From the IMG/VR virus record IMGVR_UViG_3300021475_000410, positions 1 to 32,812 of that record: a stretch of DNA of 32,812 nt. One strand, written 5' to 3'. Below are positions 7,087 to 13,190 of the stretch, piece by piece; the first letter of the stretch is position 1; each line of letters starts with the position of its first letter. This DNA is from a virus. Below the pieces are notes generated by a model. It did not search any database. It was given only the letters and a program-made list of their open reading frames with translations, and had not been told where the DNA came from. The position numbers and the translations under genes are program-made.

Positions 7087-8283
7087 TTACTCGCCCATCA
7101 ACTTGTCGAACATGGCCGACATTTTATCGGCAGGCGATCCTTCTTGCACGGGGGGTGGGGTTTCATCCACTGTCTCGTCGTCCGTCGCCACGACCACCCG
7201 CTTGGGTGGGATGTTGCGCCCTCCGGTGGCATTGGAGGGGGAGTTGACTTGACGGGTGCTTGGAGGCGGCGCAGAGGGTTGGGCGACCGCTTCCGCGATG
7301 CCGGTATTCACGGCATGCCCGCCCACTTTCTGGGGTGGGGGTGGGGGTGGCGGGGGAGCCGCCTCTTGGGGTGCAGGTTGGGGAGGAGGCGCAGCCTGCG
7401 TCTTGGGCGGCATGCCGGTTGACGCCTTCGGTGGAGCCTTGGGAGCCTGCACCTGCGACTGACCCTCTGTCCCTCCCGACGCGCTCGTGTCCGCGTGATC
7501 CACCTCGCCGCCATCGACGTTGATCTTGGACACGAGAATACGAGACACCGCCTCGGCCTCGCGCAGTCCCGCGATCACGTCGCTCTCGCCGTCGTCCAAG
7601 GGCTTCATGTACTGGAACACCACCTTGGAAAACTTCAAGAGAGGTTCGTAACTCAAGCGAGTAACAACGGCGCAGTAGGGAGCGCCCTTGCTACCGTCCG
7701 CCAACTCCATCGTGTCCAACGCCTCCTTGTAGCGCACCATGTTGGTGAGCGAACCGGGCGGCACACTCAAGAGCATGGGTCCGCCCGCTTCCTCGTTGGT
7801 GAGGTCGTAGGGTTGCGGGTAGTACGGCACCACTACGGTGCGCCGCCGCTGCTGGCACGCCTGCGCCTTGGGTGCGGCAGGAGAAGCGCCGGAACCCCAT
7901 GCGCTGTTGGGGCAGGTCGCGCACACCGGGTTGACCGGCTGCGCTACCGTCTCATCAGGCTTGATGCCGTTGCTCGACCAGCAGTCGGGCTTCTTGCCGC
8001 GCACGCCCTGTACGTAGCCGCTGGCGTAGAACACCCGCGACATTTCCTTCTGGGCCTTGAGGATAACCACGTCCACGAAGGGAGCCGGGTACTCGGTGTT
8101 AGGGATGGTGACCAGCTTATCCTCGCCCTTCCACCGCACCACCCACTGGTTGGTGCCGATGGCAAGGATAGGAAAGCTAAGGGCTACGCCCTGCGACAGA
8201 TCGTCATTGTCGCGTGGGATGTTCGCCCACCGATTGGAGATCGCAACTGGCCCCGTGGGGGGCTTCTGTACAACTTGGTTCAT
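7087..8283 (-). CDS. Phage replication-associated protein, possible ssDNA-binding protein
   Basis: A 398-residue protein. Residues 1-100 contain beta-rich stretches (ALSFPILAIGTNQWVVRWKG, PFVDVVILKAQKEMSRVFYA). A four-Cys knuckle follows (DCWSS, VCATCPNSAWGS, KAQAC), then a second folded region to about residue 260. The last 130 residues are a disordered Pro-rich tail with a run of eight Pro and an acidic end (DKLMGE). An OB-like core with a disordered acidic tail beside a primase-helicase suits a single-strand binding protein, but this is inference; it could be another replisome accessory factor. The ATG at 8283 has AGGA 6 nt upstream. Confidence 0.7.
   Translation of the reverse strand: MNQVVQKPPTGPVAISNRWANIPRDNDDLSQGVALSFPILAIGTNQWVVRWKGEDKLVTIPNTEYPAPFVDVVILKAQKEMSRVFYASGYVQGVRGKKPDCWSSNGIKPDETVAQPVNPVCATCPNSAWGSGASPAAPKAQACQQRRRTVVVPYYPQPYDLTNEEAGGPMLLSVPPGSLTNMVRYKEALDTMELADGSKGAPYCAVVTRLSYEPLLKFSKVVFQYMKPLDDGESDVIAGLREAEAVSRILVSKINVDGGEVDHADTSASGGTEGQSQVQAPKAPPKASTGMPPKTQAAPPPQPAPQEAAPPPPPPPPQKVGGHAVNTGIAEAVAQPSAPPPSTRQVNSPSNATGGRNIPPKRVVVATDDETVDETPPPVQEGSPADKMSAMFDKLMGE
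7649..7664. repeat. 16-bp palindrome, intragenic
   Basis: TAACTCAAGCGAGTAA; encodes VTRLSYE in 7087-8283. Confidence 0.8.
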
Positions 8284-8310
8284 GTCCTGTCCTCTTTGGT
8301 TGCCACGTGG

Positions 8311-8326
8311 TTACTCTCGTGGGTTA
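8311..8326 (-). repeat. 16-bp palindrome, junction copy
   Basis: Minus-strand TAACCCACGAGAGTAA. Its first TAA is the stop of 8324-8827; the next gene uses a separate ribosome site. Confidence 0.85.
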
Positions 8327-8827
8327 GTCTTGACCAGCCTCTGCCCCGGCTGGCACGCCTAAGTCCTCCGCAAGAGCGTCGTCGTCAGGCGGTTCCGCAC
8401 CATTGCCGGTGCTGGCTTTCGCCACCTTGGTGCGTGGCTTGGCAGGCGGGTTGATGTAGAGGATGTTCACGCTATTGCGCACGCATCCCGGTGGCGGCTC
8501 GCCATGCTCGTTGGTGAACACCTCGGCAGCATTGCCCGCCGCGCCCCACGTCACAAGCTCCCACTGCTCCATGCCGATCACATGACGCCGGAACTCGTCC
8601 TTGTCCTCGACCCGGTAGGTAACCTTCGGCTTCCAGTAGGCGGTGCCGAACTCGGTGTTGGCGCTCTTCTGCTTGGTGGCGTTCAGGAACTCAAGGATTT
8701 CCACCCGCGCCGCCACCGCCCAATCCTTAGCAGCTTTAAGCTCAGCCTCAAGCTCGGCCTCCCTCGTCTTTATCTTTGCTTCGATAGCCCGCACTTGTTT
8801 GACGCGGGTGCCTAGATCAAACGTCAT
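8324..8827 (-). CDS. Hypothetical phage protein with N-terminal coiled coil
   Basis: A 167-residue protein. Residues 5-50 form a charged heptad-like helix (VKQVRAIEAKIKTREAELEAELKAAK in part), followed by a folded middle (FGTAYWKPKVTYRVEDKDEF, QWELVTWGAAG) and an acidic, Pro/Ala-rich tail. AAGGAG lies 9 nt before the ATG. Its TAA (8324-8326) is inside the palindrome at 8311-8326. Co-transcription with the putative ssDNA-binding protein and the primase suggests a replication or recombination accessory role, but no family is identified. Confidence 0.7.
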   Translation of the reverse strand: MTFDLGTRVKQVRAIEAKIKTREAELEAELKAAKDWAVAARVEILEFLNATKQKSANTEFGTAYWKPKVTYRVEDKDEFRRHVIGMEQWELVTWGAAGNAAEVFTNEHGEPPPGCVRNSVNILYINPPAKPRTKVAKASTGNGAEPPDDDALAEDLGVPAGAEAGQD

Positions 8828-8870
8828 TGTCCATTGCTCCTTCTTTTTTCGCCTATTAGATTTTCAAATT

Positions 8871-8902
8871 CCCGAAAAATTTTTTCGGGTTATTTTTTAT
8901 TC
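8871..8902. terminator. A/T-rich terminator-like hairpin
   Basis: CCCGAAAAA and TTTTTCGGG (8871-8889) form a near-continuous palindrome, followed on the plus strand by TTATTTTTTATT. On the minus strand, the direction of the surrounding genes, no clean U-tract follows, so its action there is uncertain. It separates 8918-9109 from 8324-8827. Confidence 0.5.
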
Positions 8903-8917
8903 CCACTTTTTCGTGTG

Positions 8918-9109
8918 TTATATCAACCCTTCTTTTTCAAACAACCATTCAGGGCCTTCAATCGAGATCATCGTGCCTCTGGGATAGTGGTTGTCCTCCC
9001 ACTCAATCTGCGACTTCGGCAACCACACGCCACCTTGCAGGTTGCCGGTAATGTTCACTAGAATGGCGCTTTCCGTCTGATGCAGGTAGCAGACCTGCAC
9101 CTCCACCAT
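8918..9109 (-). CDS. Small hypothetical beta-rich protein
   Basis: A 63-residue protein from the ATG at 9109 (MVEVQVCYLHQTESAILV onward). A TTG at 9124, inside the palindrome, would add five residues. The alternating pattern (QTESAILVNITG, GVWLPKSQIEW, GTMISIEGPEWLF) suggests a small beta barrel. It immediately follows the helicase, whose stop lies in the same palindrome. Function unknown. Confidence 0.65.
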   Translation of the reverse strand: MVEVQVCYLHQTESAILVNITGNLQGGVWLPKSQIEWEDNHYPRGTMISIEGPEWLFEKEGLI

Positions 9110-9116
9110 ATCGAAC

Positions 9117-9132
9117 TTACTCAAGAGAGTTA
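9117..9132 (-). repeat. 16-bp palindrome, junction copy
   Basis: Minus-strand TAACTCTCTTGAGTAA. Here the right-arm TAA is the helicase stop (NSLE-stop). Confidence 0.85.
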
Positions 9133-10514
9133 TCCTCGGTGATCGCTTCCATAATCTCTAAGAACTTGTTTTGCAGCGCCTCGTTGCGGCCCAACAGGCT
9201 GTATATCCGCTTCTCTGCCGCCGTGCCGCCCACCATGCCGATCAACGTCCTATGGGTTTGTCCGACACGGAACGTACGGGCGTTGGCCTGACTGAACGTC
9301 TCCAGCGAGGTCGTCGGCCCGGCCCATATGGTGGTATTCGCCCTAGTGAGCGTCAGCGAGTGCGACATGCATCCGGGGTGGGCGCAGATGACCTTATATT
9401 GGCCGGTATCCTGAAATGCTGAAAAGATAGCATTTCGATCTTTGAGCGGCGTGTCGCCGGTTATCACCGCATGGTCGATTTGGTTGTCTGCCAGCATGGC
9501 GCTCAGAGCCTTCACCACGCTCTTATAGGGCGCGAACAGCAGAACTTTCTGTGATGTGCTGTCTACCAGATCAAGGATCAATTGCAAACGTGGGGTGTTC
9601 TCCAGATGAACTGTTTTGCCCTGACGGGTGTAAACATAACCAATGGCGATCTGCAACAGCTTGGACAGAATAGCACCGGCATTGAGAGCGTCGATTTTCT
9701 CGCTGCCGACCAGCGCCAGCGCCTCCCTGCGCATCGCGTCATAGATAAAGGTCTGCTGGGGCGATAACGGCGCTTCATAGTAATTGATTACTCTCGGGGG
9801 TAACTCGACCACCTCGTCCAGACGAAAGCGTACAGAGGGCTGCATGCAGGCGACCGCGCGCTCTTCGGCATGAGGCTTGGGCTTCCATGAAAACTGGCTT
9901 ACCTTGATCATCAGTTGGTCGCGGAAGATGGTGAACCACTTTGGTACGGTGTTTGGAGTAATTGCTGAACACGGCCCCCACACATCTGTTACCGCTCGGG
10001 GGATGGGCGAGCCGGTCAGGCCCCATACGCGGGGTTTCTGCGCCACATAGTCGCGGAACGTCTTGGTGCGCTCGCTGCGCCCATTGCGGTAGATTGCCGC
10101 CTCGTCGGCGCACACCACGTCGATATCGGCACGCGATGATAGGTGTTCGTACATCACGTTCAACCCGTCGTGGTTGATGATATAGATGTCCATCTTTTGC
10201 ATCAGGCGGCGCTCGCGCTGAAGCTTGGTGCCATGCAACACGATGCAGGTCAGCCACGGAAACTCGCGCATGATCTCTCGCCGCCACGTGCGGGTCATCG
10301 CCGTGAGGGGACAGATCACCAGCATCCGGTGTGCGAGGCCAGCCCTCCTAAGCGCGTCGAAAGCAAACAGGATACTCCTTGTCTTGCCGGTGCCGAACTC
10401 GTTCAAGACGTAGCCACGTGGCTCTTCGATCAGCAGCGCCGCTGTCACCTTCTGCGCATGAAAAGCGCTCGGTGGAAACTTATAGGTTATCGGCGAGGGC
10501 GCGTGTACGTTCAT
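9117..10514 (-). CDS. SNF2/DEAD-like superfamily 2 helicase
   Basis: A 465-residue helicase with both RecA-like lobes. Motif I is NEFGTGKTRS near residue 38, motif II CADEA near 130, motif III LTGSP near 165. The second lobe has LLFAPYKSVVKALSAML, HAVITGDT and the motif VI-like ARTFRVGQTHR. The layout fits compact phage SNF2-like helicases used in replication, recombination or DNA clearance. The ATG at 10514 has GAGAG 5 nt upstream and lies inside the end of the nuclease gene, so the two are coupled. The final residues NSLE and the TAA are written by the palindrome at 9117-9132. Confidence 0.85.
   Translation of the reverse strand: MNVHAPSPITYKFPPSAFHAQKVTAALLIEEPRGYVLNEFGTGKTRSILFAFDALRRAGLAHRMLVICPLTAMTRTWRREIMREFPWLTCIVLHGTKLQRERRLMQKMDIYIINHDGLNVMYEHLSSRADIDVVCADEAAIYRNGRSERTKTFRDYVAQKPRVWGLTGSPIPRAVTDVWGPCSAITPNTVPKWFTIFRDQLMIKVSQFSWKPKPHAEERAVACMQPSVRFRLDEVVELPPRVINYYEAPLSPQQTFIYDAMRREALALVGSEKIDALNAGAILSKLLQIAIGYVYTRQGKTVHLENTPRLQLILDLVDSTSQKVLLFAPYKSVVKALSAMLADNQIDHAVITGDTPLKDRNAIFSAFQDTGQYKVICAHPGCMSHSLTLTRANTTIWAGPTTSLETFSQANARTFRVGQTHRTLIGMVGGTAAEKRIYSLLGRNEALQNKFLEIMEAITEDNSLE
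9788..9803. repeat. 16-bp palindrome, intragenic
   Basis: TTACTCTCGGGGGTAA; encodes LPPRVI in the helicase. Confidence 0.75.
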
Positions 10515-10854
10515 TTTGGCTCTCAAGCTGTTCCAGCCACTCCACTAACTCATGCAGAGTAACATTGTCGTCATCAATCACGAACGTCTTACAGTGTTGT
10601 TTCTCCCGTCGCTCGCGTAGAAAGTTGTTTTGGATGGCGGTCGCTTCGCCCTCGGGTTTCTTCGCCTCGATGAAAAACGCGACGGGTAAGTTGTGAACTT
10701 CGCCGTCGATCAGGAACGCTACGCCTGCCACACAGTGGTAGTCCACTCCACGCGCGCCGATCCCCATGTTCACAGGCTTGAACGCGTACACGAAGTCGAA
10801 CGCTTTCAGCACCCGGTCGATGCTGCGCTTGGTTCGTCCCTCTGGGGTCGTCAT
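10480..10854 (-). CDS. VRR-NUC-type nuclease
   Basis: A 124-residue single-domain protein with the PD-(D/E)XK pattern of stand-alone VRR-NUC nucleases: an early Glu helix, GVDYHCVAG with the metal-binding Asp, and FFIEAKKPEGEAT with E-x-K, followed by IQNNFLRERR. These enzymes resolve branched or flap DNA and are often encoded beside SNF2-type helicases in phages, as here, where the genes overlap by 35 bp. Its start overlaps the preceding stop (ATGA). Confidence 0.8.
   Translation of the reverse strand: MTTPEGRTKRSIDRVLKAFDFVYAFKPVNMGIGARGVDYHCVAGVAFLIDGEVHNLPVAFFIEAKKPEGEATAIQNNFLRERREKQHCKTFVIDDDNVTLHELVEWLEQLESQNERTRALADNL
10546..10562. repeat. 17-bp variant of the palindrome, intragenic
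   Basis: TAACTC and GAGTAA around a 5-nt centre, in the VRR-NUC gene. Confidence 0.5.
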
Positions 10855-11126
10855 GCTCTCCCCACTGGCACGCTCTCGTCGCGCTCCTTAACGATCTCCT
10901 CGCGAGTACCAGCAGGTTCAATCTCGTCTTCCGGCGTTATTGCCCAACTGGCGCACACGTTGCACATGATCTTCATCTCTGGGTAGTCTTTGATCGCCCG
11001 CTGCCCGGTCGGATAGACGCCCACCATGTGCTGACACTGGGAGCAGTGCTCCTGCGTCTGCTCCGGGTGTACCACCGTCATGTCCGCCAGCCGGGTGCAA
11101 ACCAGCAGCATTGGCCCTTTGGTCAT
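10851..11126 (-). CDS. Small zinc-ribbon-like protein
   Basis: A 91-residue protein with two Cys pairs, HCSQCQHMV and MCNVCASWA, separated by about 25 residues. This is the pattern of a zinc ribbon. The C-terminal third is acidic and helical (TREEIVKERDES). Both ends overlap neighbours by ATGA. It could be a nucleic-acid-binding accessory of the nuclease/helicase pair downstream; no family is recognised. Confidence 0.65.
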   Translation of the reverse strand: MTKGPMLLVCTRLADMTVVHPEQTQEHCSQCQHMVGVYPTGQRAIKDYPEMKIMCNVCASWAITPEDEIEPAGTREEIVKERDESVPVGRA

Positions 11127-11254
11127 CGGTTCCTCAGTTTCTCAATCAATGCCTCTGCTTGCTCATTCAGGCGCTCGTCACTGCTCTCGTCAATGAGCGT
11201 GTGGAGTGCGCTGATTACCAGCTTGATCTCGTCGTCACTCAGGTCGAACATCAT
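11123..11254 (-). CDS. 43-residue microprotein
   Basis: An ATG at 11254 (ATGA overlap with the preceding stop) opens a 43-codon frame that ends in another ATGA overlap with 10851-11126. It therefore exactly fills the gap between two genes. The product is acidic and amphipathic (FDLSDDEIKLVISALHTLID, then ERLNEQAEALIEKLRNR), likely a two-helix hairpin. Exact fit and coupling are the evidence; function is unknown. Confidence 0.65.
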   Translation of the reverse strand: MMFDLSDDEIKLVISALHTLIDESSDERLNEQAEALIEKLRNR

Positions 11255-11460
11255 CGCCGCCACATCCTTCCATATTCGCTTCTCGGCAGGGCGAGCAAAT
11301 CGTGGCCCGCTTCATCGAACGCGCCCTTGAGTTTCTTCACTTCGATCTTGTGGTCCTCAATGTGCATAACTATGGCTGGATGCCAGACTTCCTTAAACAA
11401 CCCGCCCTCGCGCCGATAGCGCAGCACCTCCACGATGTCGTCCACCTTAAGCTCAGCCAC
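11251..11460 (-). CDS. Small hypothetical protein
   Basis: A 69-residue protein with a GTG start, GAGG 7 nt upstream, overlapping the end of the nuclease gene. VDDIVEVLRYRREGGLFKEVWHPAIVMHIEDHKIEVKKL in outline resembles a small SH3/KOW-like barrel: alternating hydrophobics with basic turns. Possibly nucleic-acid-binding. No family named. Confidence 0.65.
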   Translation of the reverse strand: MAELKVDDIVEVLRYRREGGLFKEVWHPAIVMHIEDHKIEVKKLKGAFDEAGHDLLALPRSEYGRMWRR

Positions 11461-12172
11461 GTCCCATCCTCTTGCCGTGGTGTTCGCAACTGGTCACGTC
11501 GCAATAGTCTTCGCATAGCCCACAAGGCTTGGGCGGGAAGTTCCCGGTCGCGTGCGCCTGCTCCAACGCAGTCACTCTCGGGAGTAACCCCTCATACGCG
11601 GCGGGGGTTTCGGCACGGAGGAAGGTTTCGTGCGACGTGTCGTTGTATTCGGTCCACAGATAGTCCACCCGCAGCTTGATCAGGTTCTTGTAGTGCTGAA
11701 AGATCAGGTGGGCGTTAATCAGTAACTGAGTGCCGTCCCATACCTTGGGAGGCCGCCCAGTCTTGTAGTCCACCACGTGACCAAAGTCTTGGCCCTTGAC
11801 CTCGGTCGGCATGGTGCGCAGATAGTCGATCTTGGTGCGCACCCACGTGGTCTTGTCAAAGTAGCCTGTTGGCTTTCCCTGCCGGTCAGTGCTGAGCTTC
11901 AACTCGGTCTGGATGATTTGGAACGGGTGCAAGACGCGCGTCAGCTTCTCTGCCCACCGTTCCATATAAATCAGGTGTGGAGGAAGAGGGGTCGTGCCTT
12001 GCACCCGACTGCGCATGGCTTCGTGTAACTCGTCGCCACGGTCCAGCGCCTCTGAGCGGCCTTGCTCCACCGTCTTATCCACGTCCACGGCTTGATAGCG
12101 CCGGGGGCAGGTTTCGTAATTCTTCAGCTTGGAGTACGACCAAGCGAATGGCTTAGCTTTCGTGTCCAGCAT
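11453..12172 (-). CDS. PD-(D/E)XK superfamily nuclease, RecB/Cas4-like
   Basis: A 239-residue protein opening with SYSKLKNYETCPRRYQ, the diagnostic N-terminal motif of RecB/Cas4-family nucleases including the first cluster Cys. The active site continues with RGDELHEAM (His), KIDYLR (Asp) and HVVDYKTGRPP (D-x-K). The C-terminal CGLCEDYCDVTSC supplies the remaining Cys, so an iron-sulfur cluster of the Cas4/AddB type is plausible. The likely role is end-resection or recombination with the helicase at 9117-10514. The ATG at 12172 has GAGAGAG 7 nt upstream. Confidence 0.85.
   Translation of the reverse strand: MLDTKAKPFAWSYSKLKNYETCPRRYQAVDVDKTVEQGRSEALDRGDELHEAMRSRVQGTTPLPPHLIYMERWAEKLTRVLHPFQIIQTELKLSTDRQGKPTGYFDKTTWVRTKIDYLRTMPTEVKGQDFGHVVDYKTGRPPKVWDGTQLLINAHLIFQHYKNLIKLRVDYLWTEYNDTSHETFLRAETPAAYEGLLPRVTALEQAHATGNFPPKPCGLCEDYCDVTSCEHHGKRMGRG
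11572..11587. repeat. 16-bp palindrome, intragenic
   Basis: TCACTCTCGGGAGTAA; encodes LLPRVT in the PD-(D/E)XK nuclease. Confidence 0.75.
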
Positions 12173-12356
12173 TGCTTGGCTCTCTCTTGTCTGGTGTCGT
12201 CTCGCGCCACACACGCAGCGCTGCGGTCTTAGTCAGATACGGTCCTACGCTCTCGATGGGCAATTCACCCAGCTTGTCGTACGTGTTGATGTACCAGCCC
12301 GTCTTACGGGGGCTATCCTCATCGTACTCGTTCTCGTAGTACTCGATTTTGTCCAT
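12153..12356 (-). CDS. Small acidic hypothetical protein
   Basis: A 67-residue protein, MDKIEYYENEYDEDSPRKTG onward, with a very acidic N-terminus and WYINTYDKLGELPIESVGPY. The ATG at 12356 is 4 nt after GAGGG within the palindrome at 12358-12373. Overlaps the nuclease start by 20 bp. No family recognised. Confidence 0.65.
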   Translation of the reverse strand: MDKIEYYENEYDEDSPRKTGWYINTYDKLGELPIESVGPYLTKTAALRVWRETTPDKREPSNAGHES

Positions 12357-12357
12357 G

Positions 12358-12373
12358 TTACCCTCATGAGTAA
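12358..12373 (-). repeat. 16-bp palindrome, junction copy
   Basis: Minus-strand TTACTCATGAGGGTAA; GAGGG is the ribosome site of the gene at 12356. Confidence 0.85.
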
Positions 12374-12382
12374 GATCGGCCC

Positions 12383-12790
12383 TCACGACAGGATCATCCT
12401 GAACTGAGTGATCAGCAGGTCGCTCGGGAACAGGTCAATGCTCTCCTTGACTACGCCCTCTCGACCAGCGAAGCAAAAGAACACATACACCGTTTCGCCG
12501 TGGATGTGGCAAGCCACGAAGTCGCCCAGCCTAATTTTCATTTCGGCGCGGATGCCGCCCATGCGCTTGAGGAACAACTCGCGAGCGCGCTCTGATAGGT
12601 TGGGTGGTGGGTTCGTCGCCGTGCCGCTCATGATCGCGTGCATCTGGTCGTTAGAAAATTGCTGCTGCGCCTGCTGCGCCTGCTGCATTGGATGCGGTAG
12701 CTGCGCCTGCATCGCCTGATCTTCTTGGATGTTGACCATCTTCCACAAGTCGGGCGCTATGCCAAGCGCGCTCATCGGCAGGTTCGCCAC
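12383..12790 (-). CDS. Hypothetical protein with Gln-rich segment
   Basis: A 135-residue protein from the GTG at 12790, placed exactly 6 nt after the AGGAG carried by the palindrome at 12792. An ATG five codons later is the alternative. A Gln/Ala-rich stretch (QAMQAQLPHPMQQAQQAQQQ) is followed by a folded region (RLGDFVACHIHGETVYVFFC) that may form a beta sheet. Function unknown. Confidence 0.65.
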   Translation of the reverse strand: MANLPMSALGIAPDLWKMVNIQEDQAMQAQLPHPMQQAQQAQQQFSNDQMHAIMSGTATNPPPNLSERARELFLKRMGGIRAEMKIRLGDFVACHIHGETVYVFFCFAGREGVVKESIDLFPSDLLITQFRMILS

Positions 12791-12791
12791 C

Positions 12792-12807
12792 TTACTCTCC
12801 TGAGTTA
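12792..12807 (-). repeat. 16-bp palindrome, stop plus ribosome-site cassette
   Basis: Minus-strand TAACTCAGGAGAGTAA. Ends the winged-helix gene (NSGE-stop) and gives AGGAG to the GTG at 12790. Confidence 0.9.
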
Positions 12808-13106
12808 AGCCCGGCTTCGATAAGCGCTTTAGCGACGTGTTTAGAGCTTGGAGGAATACTGTAGCGTCCACGGCCATTGTTGATCACCCACACCTTGCGC
12901 GGCTCCAGCTTGGCGCGCAGCTTATAGATCATCTGCCGGATCGAGGCGCGCACCTCGGGTAGTTCTTCCTTGCCCACCCAGCCTCTGGTGGACAGCATCG
13001 CTTGTAGGAACTTGGCTTCCAGCGGCCCCAGCGAGAAGACGTGTGTGAGCGTCTTCTCGTCGCAAGGGACACTGATGTCCGGTTCCTCGGTGACGAAATT
13101 TAACAT
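12792..13106 (-). CDS. Winged-helix DNA-binding regulator, OmpR/PhoB C-terminal type
   Basis: A 104-residue protein. Residues about 25-88 match a trans_reg_C winged helix: LGPLEAKFLQAML (first helix), a turn, IRQMIYKLRAKLEP (recognition helix region) and WVINNGRGRYSI (wing). No receiver domain is present, so it is a stand-alone DNA-binding protein. It is the first gene after the promoter at 13144-13171 and is a candidate regulator of phage transcription. Its last residues NSGE and stop are encoded by the palindrome at 12792-12807, which raises the possibility that it binds that motif. Confidence 0.75.
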   Translation of the reverse strand: MLNFVTEEPDISVPCDEKTLTHVFSLGPLEAKFLQAMLSTRGWVGKEELPEVRASIRQMIYKLRAKLEPRKVWVINNGRGRYSIPPSSKHVAKALIEAGLNSGE

Positions 13107-13143
13107 CTCACTTACTCACCTCAGTGTTGCTTGAAAGACACGA

Positions 13144-13171
13144 ATAATACACTATTGTCAACGATTGTCAA
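13144..13171 (-). promoter_or_regulatory. Leftward promoter with tandem TTGACA
   Basis: Reading the minus strand: TTGACA (13171-13166), a 16-bp spacer and TATTAT (13149-13144). A second TTGACA (13161-13156) begins exactly 10 bp after the first. TACAACCTA (13188-13180) lies 8 bp upstream. The same module recurs at 22748-22793. It precedes the winged-helix gene and separates it from the polymerase gene. Confidence 0.7.
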
Positions 13172-13190
13172 TACTCGTGTAGGTTGTATT

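Noticed and set aside
7495-8454. Plus-strand frame of 319 codons opposite 7087-8283 and 8324-8827
   Set aside because: It spans two real genes and their junction; composition typical of an antisense shadow.
8834-9061. Plus-strand frame over the A/T-rich hairpin
   Set aside because: It crosses the hairpin and the antisense of 8918-9109, with no ribosome site.
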